A DNA stretch of 10,883 bases from an uncultured Prevotella sp. (GTDB lineage Bacteria > Bacteroidota > Bacteroidia > Bacteroidales > Bacteroidaceae): positions 1-10,883 of the forward strand of contig CAJMAO010000053.1 of NCBI GenBank assembly GCA_905211345.1, in the 5' to 3' direction. The notes under the pieces were generated by a model. The model saw only the letters and a list, made by a program, of their open reading frames with translations, did not search any database and was not told the origin of the DNA. Of the stretch, positions 1 through 5,581 are shown one piece after another. Made by a program: the position numbers and the translations under genes. How positions within the stretch are numbered: position 1 is the first letter of the stretch; every line of letters begins with the position of its first letter.

Positions 1-2
1 CT

Positions 3-500
3 ACAGTATCGTCTGGCTGGCTCGGAGCTTTCGGCGGCGCATTGGCGATACTCGGAGTGGTGGCCGCGCCCATCACGAGCGGCGACACCGCGCTGCGCAG
101 CGCCCGCCTGATAATAGCCGAGTTCCTGCATTTTGAGCAGCACAGCATACGCCGCCGCATATACATCTGTATTCCCGTGTTCGCCGTTACGCTCGGACTG
201 CTGTGGTTCAACATTGCCGACGAGAACGGCTTTAACGTAATATGGAATTATTTCGGATGGGCGAACCAAACGTTAGCTGTATTCACCCTGTGGGCCGTAA
301 CAGTCTACCTTGTACGCAAGGGCAAGTTTTATTGGATAACGCTCATCCCCGCCGTGTTTATGACAGGCGTGTGCACGGCGTTCCTTTTGACATCAAGAAC
401 AGCATTCGGACTGCCCGTCATCGTCGGCAACGTTGCCGCAATAATCTGTGTTGTACTGTCTTTCGTGCTTTTCTTCACATGGAAAAGCAGGAAAAATTAA
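3..500 (+). CDS. cstA: Carbon starvation protein CstA family transporter, C-terminal part (5' end outside window)
   Basis: The last 165 codons of a CstA-family inner-membrane transporter are present; the frame is open through the left edge, so the gene starts outside the window. A TTG at 42 is internal and not the start. The segment GVVAAPITSGDTALRSAR followed by an I-A-E-F helix is the conserved CstA signature. After it come three or four hydrophobic membrane segments and a short basic tail (KSRKN). Family members carry peptides or pyruvate across the inner membrane under carbon limitation; the substrate here cannot be read from the sequence. The gene converges with tnaA, 89 bp away. Its stop codon lies inside the left arm of a long inverted repeat that probably terminates transcription. 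Identity of the family is secure; the substrate is not. Confidence 0.92.
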   Translation, partial: TVSSGWLGAFGGALAILGVVAAPITSGDTALRSARLIIAEFLHFEQHSIRRRIYICIPVFAVTLGLLWFNIADENGFNVIWNYFGWANQTLAVFTLWAVTVYLVRKGKFYWITLIPAVFMTGVCTAFLLTSRTAFGLPVIVGNVAAIICVVLSFVLFFTWKSRKN

Positions 501-588
501 GAGTTAAGAATTAAGAGTTAAGAAAAAATGCTTCGTCTCTTTAGTTGCAAGGGTATTTTTCTTAACTCTTAATTCTTAACTCTTAATT
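495..588. terminator. Bidirectional terminator: perfect 33-bp inverted repeat between cstA and tnaA
   Basis: Positions 495-527 and 556-588 are exact reverse complements, 33 bp each, with a 28-nt loop. The arms are built from iterated AAGAGTTAAG/AATTAAG units and end in A5/T5 next to the loop. The cstA stop codon (498-500) is inside the left arm and the tnaA stop (590-592) is 2 nt beyond the right arm, so one structure serves two convergent genes. The stem is almost all A-T apart from scattered G-C pairs. Similar AT-rich units lie directly after stop codons of three prophage genes (near 5078, 7208 and 9359). Confidence 0.75.
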
Positions 589-589
589 C

Positions 590-1963
590 TCAAAGTCTTT
601 CAAGCTGTACGGTGAAGTGGCGCATCAGCGGCGCTTCCCACGCAATCCTTACGCCGCGCGTTATCTGCTCGCGGCGGTCATACACGTTCTTCAGAGCGGC
701 CGCTATTACTGCCATGTGGTTGTCGGTATAAACGCGGCGCGGTATCGCCAAACGCAGCAAGTCAAGCCCGTTGAAGCGGTTTTCGTGCGTCACGGGGTCG
801 CGGTCGGCCAGCAGATAGCCTATCTCACACCCTCGGATGCCGGCCTCGAGGTATAGTTCTATAGTCAAAGTCTGCGCCGGGAACTCCTCCTTCGGCACAT
901 GGGTAAGCACTTTCGGAGCGTCTACGAATATAGCGTGGCCGCCTGCCGGACGCTGGTAAGGTATGCCGTAACCGTCAAGCAGCCGCGCGAGGTACTGCAC
1001 CTGATGTATGCGCGTCTCAAGGTTGTCAAACTCTGTGTTCTCGTCAAGCCCGATTGCGAGCGCGTCCATGTCGCGTCCGTTCATGCCGCCGTAGGTAAGA
1101 TAGCCCTCAAACTGCACGCAGAAGCCCTTTGCCCCCTCGTACCAGTCCTTGCGGTTGGTGGCAATGAAACCGCCCATGTTAACTATTCCGTCTTTCTTCG
1201 CGCTCATAGTCATGCCGTCGGCAAGGGCGAACATCTCTTTGGCTATCTCTTTTATGGTCTTGTCGGCATAGCCCTTTTCGCGTGTCTTGATGAAGTATGC
1301 GTTCTCAGCGAAGCGTGCCGAGTCGAACAATACAGGCTTGCCATACTTATCGGCCACGGCGCGCACCTGCCTGAGGTTTTCCATTGACACAGGCTGTCCG
1401 CCTGCGGTGTTATTGGTAATGGTGACAATTATGAAAGGTATTCGGGCGGCGTTCTCCTTTAAGGCGTTCTCCAGCTTAACAGGGTCTACGTTCCCCTTGA
1501 ACGGCACTTCCAGCTGGGTATCCTTCGCCTCGTCAACGGTACAGTCCAGCGCGACGGCCTTGCGCCCTTCGATATGGCCCTTGGTAGTGTCGAAATGCGA
1601 GTTGCCGGGCACGATGTCACCCTCATGCACAAGATAGGAAAAGAGCACGTTCTCGGCCGCACGCCCCTGATGGGTAGGTATTACATAATCAAAACCTGTA
1701 ATCCTCTTTATCATGTCTTTCAGCCTGAAGAACGAATCGGCCCCGGCATAGCTTTCGTCACCGGTCATGATGCCAGCCCACTGGCGGTCGCTCATGGCTC
1801 CCGTGCCCGAGTCGGTCAGCAAGTCGATGTACACCTGCCGCGCTTTCAGTTGAAATACGTTGTAATGAGCTTCCCTTATCCATTGCTCGCGTTCAGCGCG
1901 CGTGCTTTTACGGATAGGCTCAACCATCTTGATTTTCCAAGATTCAGCAAAAGGTAATTCCAT
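590..1963 (-). CDS. tnaA: Tryptophanase (L-tryptophan indole-lyase)
   Basis: This 457-residue, PLP-dependent beta-eliminating lyase splits L-tryptophan into indole, pyruvate and ammonia in the cytosol. It closely matches the Bacteroides-type TnaA as I recall it. Visible signatures are YIDLLTDSGTGAMS (about 45-58), IPTHQGRAAEN, DSARFAENAYFIK (about 214-226), the PLP lysine Lys257 in SAKKDG, and IPRRVYT. Tyrosine phenol-lyase is the close alternative. Its phenol-binding Thr and Arg correspond here to Asp125 (HFDTT) and Ile381 (CEIG), which is the tryptophanase pattern. The ATG at 1963 is chosen over an in-frame ATG at 2035 because the family starts with MELPFAES-like sequence and because a promoter -7 box (1991-1998) lies between the two ATGs. 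No TnaC-like leader peptide and no tnaB permease are visible nearby. Confidence 0.97.
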   Translation of the reverse strand: MELPFAESWKIKMVEPIRKSTRAEREQWIREAHYNVFQLKARQVYIDLLTDSGTGAMSDRQWAGIMTGDESYAGADSFFRLKDMIKRITGFDYVIPTHQGRAAENVLFSYLVHEGDIVPGNSHFDTTKGHIEGRKAVALDCTVDEAKDTQLEVPFKGNVDPVKLENALKENAARIPFIIVTITNNTAGGQPVSMENLRQVRAVADKYGKPVLFDSARFAENAYFIKTREKGYADKTIKEIAKEMFALADGMTMSAKKDGIVNMGGFIATNRKDWYEGAKGFCVQFEGYLTYGGMNGRDMDALAIGLDENTEFDNLETRIHQVQYLARLLDGYGIPYQRPAGGHAIFVDAPKVLTHVPKEEFPAQTLTIELYLEAGIRGCEIGYLLADRDPVTHENRFNGLDLLRLAIPRRVYTDNHMAVIAAALKNVYDRREQITRGVRIAWEAPLMRHFTVQLERL

Positions 1964-1990
1964 AGTATGAATGTTTTTCAGTTTACGCTT

Positions 1991-2021
1991 CAAAGGTAGT
2001 GATTTTACGCGATACGGCAAT
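1991..2021 (-). promoter_or_regulatory. Probable tnaA promoter (Bacteroidota -33/-7)
   Basis: On the minus strand TACCTTTG (1998 to 1991) matches the Bacteroidota -7 consensus TAnnTTTG. ATTG (2021 to 2018) lies 19 bp upstream and fits a degenerate TTTG -33 box. The predicted transcription start is about 20-25 nt upstream of the tnaA ATG at 1963, giving a short leader. Confidence 0.6.
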
Positions 2022-2035
2022 CGTTTCAGTGACAT

Positions 2036-2710
2036 TTTGCTATTTTTAATATTACGCCTTCCCTGCCACGCGCCTTTACGCCGCCGCCATAATCAGGCAC
2101 GCATGGCAGACGCTTAAAACAACCATATCGTCGCCACATCCTACATTTTACTTTCATATTGAATTTGCTTGGCGCCGCAGGACGGCCTCGGCATGAAATA
2201 ATACACAGACGGGCGCAAATAGCGCAAAAAACAGTGTGCAACCGCAAATAGCATCAACACAACACGTTATGGCAGAAATCGTTTTTCCGTGCAATCATAT
2301 ATGGGCTGTTTAACATCCTTTTTACGACATTCAGCCTACGCTGACAGGCCGCCAGCCGGCTGAAAGGCCGTATTTTAGCCAAGGATAAACGGCCGAAACG
2401 TTGCCGAAAGGCCGTATATCGCAATATGAAAGACGGCCTTTTAGGTTGCGAAAGGCCGTCTTTGGCATTGTCATCTGCCGTCTTTGGCCGCCACGACCAC
2501 GGCCAACGCCCCTCAAAAATTCTATTTCCCGGATTTTCACAGACATTTTCCATCTGACATATTGTCCAGTCTTACCGCCTCATACATTACAAGATGACAT
2601 AACAGACAAGCACCTGCGGCTCCGCTCCCGTAATACTGTGAAAATACGAAAAATTAGAGCTGAAAAGCTAAAAAGATGTGATTTTATTCTTTAAATAAAC
2701 GGAAAAAGGA
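2036..2710. other. Gene-poor intergenic stretch between tnaA and tRNA-Ser
   Basis: About 675 bp without a credible gene. Short minus-strand frames at 2026-2247 and 2254-2553 show biased, low-complexity residue use and no recognisable domain or ribosome binding site, and the second reads through the 22-nt repeat array. Apart from that array (2362-2493) and the palindrome at 2353-2362, I see only AT-rich unstructured sequence. Confidence 0.6.
2362..2493. repeat. 22-nt-period array of GGCCGT/ACGGCC hairpin repeats
   Basis: Six degenerate 22-nt units start at 2362, 2384, 2406, 2428, 2450 and 2472. GAAAGGCCGT recurs at 2362, 2406 and 2450, exactly 44 nt apart; the intervening units carry ACGGCC, the same core in inverse orientation. 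Two stems compete: AAAGGCCGT (2407-2415) with ACGGCCTTT (2433-2441), and a perfect 13-bp stem of 2429-2441 with 2451-2463 around a 9-nt loop. A palindrome, CAGCCGGCTG (2353-2362), abuts the array. Open frames through the array look like repeat-derived artefacts. Confidence 0.75.
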
Positions 2711-2718
2711 TAATTTTG
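2711..2718 (+). promoter_or_regulatory. Probable tRNA-Ser promoter (-7 box)
   Basis: TAATTTTG matches TAnnTTTG and ends 26 nt before the mature tRNA 5' end, leaving room for a short 5' leader. The -33 box is weak (TTCTTT around 2687-2692). The leader contains a small hairpin, GTAAAGCC with GGCTTAC, just before the tRNA. Confidence 0.5.
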
Positions 2719-2744
2719 CAGACCGTAAAGCCTGCGGCTTACAA

Positions 2745-2832
2745 GGAAAGATGCTCGAGTGGCTTAAGAGGCACGCCTGGAAAGCGTGTAGACGCCAAAA
2801 GCGTCACGGGGGTTCGAATCCCCCTCTTTCCG
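2745..2832 (+). tRNA. tRNA-Ser (anticodon GGA)
   Basis: This 88-nt class II tRNA has acceptor arms GGAAAGA (2745-2751) and TCTTTCC (2825-2831) with discriminator G (2832). The anticodon stem is CACGC/GCGTG with loop CTGGAAA and anticodon GGA at 2779-2781, reading UCC/UCU serine codons. The long variable arm GACGC-CAAAA-GCGTC is typical of serine tRNAs, and the T arm is GGGGG-TTCGAAT-CCCCC (2808-2824). CCA is not encoded, as is usual in Bacteroidota. An integrase gene lies 159 bp downstream, so the 3' half is the likely phage integration site. Confidence 0.97.
2808..2832 (+). other. Putative prophage attachment site (attL) at the 3' end of tRNA-Ser
   Basis: Tyrosine-recombinase phages commonly integrate into tRNA 3' ends and restore the tRNA with an identical phage-borne segment. 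The T arm and acceptor strand here lie directly before the integrase gene and mark the change from host genes to phage genes. The matching direct repeat (attR) is not in the window, so the exact core is inferred. A small inverted repeat, GTAAAC with GTTTTAC (about 2847-2863), follows immediately. Confidence 0.45.
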
Positions 2833-2913
2833 CGAAAGATATTGTAAACAGCGGTTTTACATAGGTTGCAGCATAGGGAAACATTGGTATTTTTAGGTAA
2901 AGAACGGAATTTT

Positions 2914-2955
2914 AAACCGCAAATAAACCGCAAAAAACCGCAAATTAACTGCAAC
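2914..2955 (+). repeat. Phased AAACCGCAAA iterons between att site and integrase
   Basis: AACCGCAAA occurs at 2915, 2926 and 2936, followed by the variant AACTGCAAC at 2947. The spacing of 11, 10 and 11 nt puts all copies on about the same face of the helix. Their position between the tRNA and the integrase start suits arm-type binding sites for the integrase or an excisionase, or an operator controlling int. That role is inferred from position only. Confidence 0.6.
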
Positions 2956-2990
2956 AACATTGAGCAATGAATTATTAAAGAAACGATGAA

Positions 2991-4160
2991 ATGGCAACAA
3001 TACGAATGTATCTTGACAAAAGGGCTGTTAAACGTGGCGAGGAAGCCCCTTTGAAAATCGGCATCAACAAGCACGGAACTTCAGCTTATATAAAGACTGG
3101 GGTTAAAATATATCCGACGCAATGGGATGCTAAGAGGGAGCGTGTGAAGGAGCATCCTAACAAAGCGTTCATACAAAGTGTCATTGACAGTCAGAAGGCG
3201 AAAGTGTCAAATATGGTTATGAAAATGACTGCGGACGGTGAGCTGGCAGGACTGACTGCGACGCAAATCAAGAACAAGGTATTGGAGGCATTGGAGCCAA
3301 AGGCAAGCACTGCAAACAGTTTTTACAATAGGTTTATAGCATTCTCCAACTCAAAAGAAGCAAAACGGACAAGGGACATTTATTCTGTAACAGCTAAACG
3401 GATGTTGCAGTATGACAAAAGGTTGCGTACACGTTCATTCGAGGAGATAACTAAGGACTGGCTTACGGGGTTTGACAAGTTTCTTATAGAATGCGGCAAT
3501 TCGCAAAACAGTCGCAGCATACATTTCAGGAACATCCGTGCCGTATTCAATGATGCGCTTGACAATGACATAACTACGGCATATCCGTTCCGTAAATTCA
3601 AGATAAAAACCGAACAGACTGCAAAGCGCGCACTTACATTGGAACAATTACGCGGATTGCTAATGATGTCAAATCTTGAGCAAAGGCAACAACGCTTCTT
3701 GGACTATTTCAAACTGATGTTCTATCTAATAGGTATAAATATTGTTGACTTATGCCATATAAGGGGAGTGGACGCAGACGGACGTATAAGATATAGAAGA
3801 CAGAAAACAAAAAAACAATACAGTATAAAAGTAGAACCTGAAGCTGTTGAACTTATAAACAAACACAAGGGCAAGAAATATCTTTTAGACATACTTGACA
3901 CATATTCAAATGAACGTTCTTTCACACGGCAATTCGACAAAGAGCTAAAACAATTCATTCAAGGCTTAACGTCATATTCTGCGCGACATTCATGGGCTAC
4001 AATGGCAAGCGAAATAAACATACCTGAAGATGTAATAAGCCACGCTCTCGGACATTCATTTTCTACTGGTGCAAGCGTAACTCAAGTGTATATAGACTAT
4101 AATATGAAAAAAGTCGATGACGCTAACAGGCGTGTCATCGACTATGTGTTAGCAAAATGA
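2991..4160 (+). CDS. int: Phage tyrosine-recombinase integrase (Bacteroidota Arm/SAM_5 type)
   Basis: This 389-residue site-specific recombinase integrates and excises the prophage. Domains are an N-terminal Arm-DNA-binding domain (about 1-85), a SAM-like core-binding domain (about 105-205) and a C-terminal catalytic domain (about 213-389). Visible catalytic elements are the beta-hairpin lysine region QKTKKQ (271-276), Arg332 in TSYSARHSW, His355 in ALGHS, and the nucleophile Tyr367 in VTQVYIDYN. Two canonical positions deviate. The first catalytic Arg is Ile247 in the FYLIGINIVDL segment, and the His of HxxR is Tyr329. Loss of the first Arg is known in the Bacteroides element recombinase IntDOT, so activity is still likely. 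The ATG at 2991 gives the standard MATIRMYLDKR start. The gene is AT-richer than the tail genes and points away from the tRNA, towards the converging lysis genes. Confidence 0.95.
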   Translation: MATIRMYLDKRAVKRGEEAPLKIGINKHGTSAYIKTGVKIYPTQWDAKRERVKEHPNKAFIQSVIDSQKAKVSNMVMKMTADGELAGLTATQIKNKVLEALEPKASTANSFYNRFIAFSNSKEAKRTRDIYSVTAKRMLQYDKRLRTRSFEEITKDWLTGFDKFLIECGNSQNSRSIHFRNIRAVFNDALDNDITTAYPFRKFKIKTEQTAKRALTLEQLRGLLMMSNLEQRQQRFLDYFKLMFYLIGINIVDLCHIRGVDADGRIRYRRQKTKKQYSIKVEPEAVELINKHKGKKYLLDILDTYSNERSFTRQFDKELKQFIQGLTSYSARHSWATMASEINIPEDVISHALGHSFSTGASVTQVYIDYNMKKVDDANRRVIDYVLAK

Positions 4161-4203
4161 CACAATGTAAGTAACAACGTGACAATAAAAACAGTAGCAA
4201 ACA

Positions 4204-4236
4204 TTTGGGAAGTAAAAAATTTTTTCTATATCTTTG
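4204..4236 (+). promoter_or_regulatory. Strong Bacteroidota promoter for a short transcript
   Basis: TTTG (4204-4207), a 21-bp spacer and TATCTTTG (4229-4236) match both consensus boxes exactly. It lies 44 bp after the integrase stop and points towards no annotated gene; it reads only about 135 bp before the intrinsic terminator at 4339-4374. Confidence 0.75.
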
Positions 4237-4239
4237 CAT

Positions 4240-4374
4240 TGGAAGGTGAAACTTCCAATTATAAATAAGGGCGTAAGCCCATTTTTAATATTTTTATATT
4301 ATGGAACCAATAACATTGTTCCAGGCTGTCAAGTAAATAAAAAAATAGGAGGGCACAAACTCTCCTATTTTTTT
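4240..4374 (+). ncRNA. Candidate structured small RNA of the prophage
   Basis: A discrete transcription unit of about 135 nt is predicted between the promoter at 4204-4236 and the terminator at 4339-4374. The start is inferred from -7 box spacing. The RNA would fold into four successive hairpins: TTGGAAG/CTTCCAA (4239-4245 and 4252-4258), GGGC-GTAA-GCCC with a GNRA tetraloop (4269-4280), TGGAAC/GTTCCA (4302-4307 and 4318-4323), and the terminator. An 11-codon frame (MEPITLFQAVK, 4301-4336) lies within it but has no ribosome binding site, and its ATG overlaps the third hairpin. I do not recognise the RNA family. Possible roles are a regulatory sRNA of the lysogen or a leader for a micro-peptide. 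The main uncertainty is whether it is transcribed. Confidence 0.5.
4339..4374. terminator. Bidirectional intrinsic terminator
   Basis: AAAAAAATAGGAG (4339-4351) and CTCCTATTTTTTT (4362-4374) are a perfect 13-bp inverted repeat around a 10-nt loop. It gives a GC-containing stem with a U7 tract on either strand. It ends the plus-strand short transcript and, from the other side, the minus-strand lysis operon whose last gene stops at 4378. Confidence 0.85.
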
Positions 4375-4377
4375 GTT

Positions 4378-4809
4378 TCAGCCCTGCCTTCTCCTAATCA
4401 TCCACCACACGGCCACGGCAAGCACCACCACGACCGCCGCCAGCGGCCAAAACAGCTTCAGCCGCGCCCGCTCCCACCAGCCCGGCTCACGCTCCACGGG
4501 GTAGGGCACTTTAACGCTGTCGCGCCTCACCACGGCCACCGTGTCATACTGCCACCTGTCCCTGTAACGCCACTTGTACACCACCTTCTCCTGATACACC
4601 GTGTCGCCCGCCCTCCAGCGGTTCACCCACACGCTGTCCCTCACCCACACGCTGTCACGCATGAAGCGGTCAACATACACGCTGTCCGTCCGCACAGTCT
4701 CCACCGGCACGTACCTCACCGTCTTGCAGCCCCACAGCAGGCTTATCAGCCAGCACACAAGCAGCCCCCACAATGCGCCCGTAAGACAGTCTTTCAATTT
4801 CCCGTCCAT
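4378..4809 (-). CDS. Putative unimolecular spanin-like lysis protein
   Basis: This 143-residue protein lies directly downstream of the endolysin. It has an N-terminal hydrophobic segment (about 10-27) ending in a lipobox-like LLWGC with Cys28. A periplasmic stretch rich in Asp-Ser-Val and Arg repeats follows (DSVYVDRFMRDSVWVRDSVWV-like pattern, 42-62). A C-terminal membrane helix (about 118-137) ends in RRRQG. Lipoprotein N-terminus plus C-terminal transmembrane helix is the architecture of u-spanins, single proteins that join outer and inner membranes and disrupt the outer membrane after the endolysin has acted. Similar proteins follow lysozymes in Bacteroides phages, as I recall. Tryptophan at lipobox position -2 is unusual, so lipidation is uncertain. 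The start is supported by AAAAGG upstream. A hairpin with a U-tract sits just before the gene. Confidence 0.6.
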   Translation of the reverse strand: MDGKLKDCLTGALWGLLVCWLISLLWGCKTVRYVPVETVRTDSVYVDRFMRDSVWVRDSVWVNRWRAGDTVYQEKVVYKWRYRDRWQYDTVAVVRRDSVKVPYPVEREPGWWERARLKLFWPLAAVVVVLAVAVWWMIRRRQG

Positions 4810-4831
4810 AACCTTTTAATTTTAATCAAAC

Positions 4832-4869
4832 AAAAAAGCGGCGAACCATTGGCATGTGGGTCGCCGCTT
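4832..4869 (-). terminator. Terminator-like hairpin upstream of the spanin gene
   Basis: Read on the minus strand, AAGCGGCGACCC (4869 to 4858) pairs with GGTTCGCCGCTT (4847 to 4836), with one bulge and a 10-nt loop, and a U6 tract follows. It ends 22 bp upstream of the spanin ATG at 4809, so it lies in that gene's leader. It closely resembles the hairpin at 6079-6119. Confidence 0.7.
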
Positions 4870-5077
4870 GTGATTTTACGTATAGTGAAAATATTATCTA
4901 TACTGTATCTTTCCATGGCAGTTGTCGAAACTTTTTCCGCAACCCACGATGTCAAAGAACGCCTTTCATAAAGCAAAAGGCGGCTCGGCACGACCATTAT
5001 CAAGCCTCGGCATGTTCCGCCCCGGCCATGCTCCGCCGCCGTTAATTGTTAATTTTTCATTGTTAATTCTTAATTCT
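4870..5077. other. Lysozyme-spanin intergenic region with repeated modules
   Basis: No gene is visible. On the plus strand it holds the inverted repeat GTATAG/CTATAC (about 4880-4903), a copy of a 28-nt module (4939-4966), a hairpin CGCCTTT/AAAGGCG (about 4960-4982), GGCACGACCATTATCAAG (about 4986-5003), and AT-rich TTAATTCTTAA-type units just after the lysozyme stop (5041-5077). Related versions of the module, the ATTATCAAG segment and the AT-rich units recur at 6842-7207. Confidence 0.6.
4939..4966. repeat. Dispersed 28-nt module, copy 1
   Basis: The plus-strand segment from GCAACCCACGATG through AGAACGCCTTT differs from copy 2 at 7066-7093 by one base (G for A in CCCACRATG). Here CGCCTTT continues into a hairpin with AAAGGCG. 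The core ACCCACRA(T)GTCAA also appears, on the opposite strand, inside the terminators at 4832-4869 and 6079-6119. Confidence 0.7.
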
Positions 5078-5503
5078 TCACTCCGCCCAGCGGCCTGCCT
5101 CCCACTCCCTGCGCCTTACCAAGCCTTTCAGCTTCTTGCCCTTGGCGTACACCCAGCGGCGGAACTCCGCCTGTATCTCCGCCGTCGGCGCCCCGGCCTT
5201 GATTTTCTTAAGCAGGGTGGAGCTTTTGAAGTTGCCCATGCCGAGATTGAATATGAACGAGCACAACGCATCAAATTTCCCCTGCGTGTCCACCTCGGGA
5301 ATGGTATTCAGGTAAGCCTCTATCGGGGCGAGGTCACGCTGTAGCCAACGCTCCGCCTCCTGCCTCGTGCAGCGCGTCGTGGCCGTTATTCCCTTCGTCG
5401 CTCCGAAGCCGCACGTCCACACCCCGGCGGCACACCTGTACGCCGTGTTCGAGAACCCCTCGAACTCCTTTATCTTTACTATCAATAATTCACTTGCTTT
5501 CAT
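5078..5503 (-). CDS. Phage endolysin, GH24 lysozyme (muramidase)
   Basis: This 141-residue lysozyme hydrolyses the MurNAc-GlcNAc bond of peptidoglycan to release phage progeny. The GH24 signature KEFEGFSNTAYRCAAGVWTCGFG spans residues 12-34. The catalytic positions follow the E-8-x-5-T spacing: Glu15, residue 24 and Thr30. Residue 24, normally Asp, is Cys. A Cys here occurs in a minority of phage GH24 enzymes and supports activity in T4 lysozyme mutants, so the enzyme is probably active. The later signatures ALCSFIFNLGMGNF and LVRRREWEAGRW are intact. There is no signal peptide or SAR segment, so export needs the upstream holin. The gene sits between holin (78 bp upstream) and spanin, the usual lysis order. 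The start is preceded by purine-rich AAAGAAG. Confidence 0.93.
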   Translation of the reverse strand: MKASELLIVKIKEFEGFSNTAYRCAAGVWTCGFGATKGITATTRCTRQEAERWLQRDLAPIEAYLNTIPEVDTQGKFDALCSFIFNLGMGNFKSSTLLKKIKAGAPTAEIQAEFRRWVYAKGKKLKGLVRRREWEAGRWAE

Positions 5504-5581
5504 TCTTCTTTTTTAGTTTACGAGCCGTCAGTATTCAGTTGACAAGCTGTCAGGTACGAGCAGGCAAGGATATCCGCCTTG

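Noticed and set aside
590..1963. Tyrosine phenol-lyase as identity of this gene
   Set aside because: Asp125 and Ile381 replace the Thr and Arg that bind phenol in tyrosine phenol-lyase.
1964..2035. N-terminal extension of tryptophanase to the ATG at 2035 (481 residues)
   Set aside because: The extra 24 residues are unlike the family, and a promoter -7 box lies inside them; the family start MELPFAES at 1963 fits.
2362..2493. CRISPR array
   Set aside because: The units are contiguous and degenerate with no spacers, and alternate in orientation.
2254..2553. Minus-strand open frame of 99 codons
   Set aside because: It reads through the 22-nt repeat array, has repetitive basic composition, no domain and no start signal.
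2739..3074. Minus-strand open frame of 111 codons across the tRNA
   Set aside because: It is antisense to tRNA-Ser and to the integrase start; such frames are a common false annotation.
4301..4336. Micro-ORF MEPITLFQAVK as a gene
   Set aside because: No ribosome binding site, the start is in a predicted stem, and 11 codons are not sufficient evidence; kept only as a note to the small RNA.
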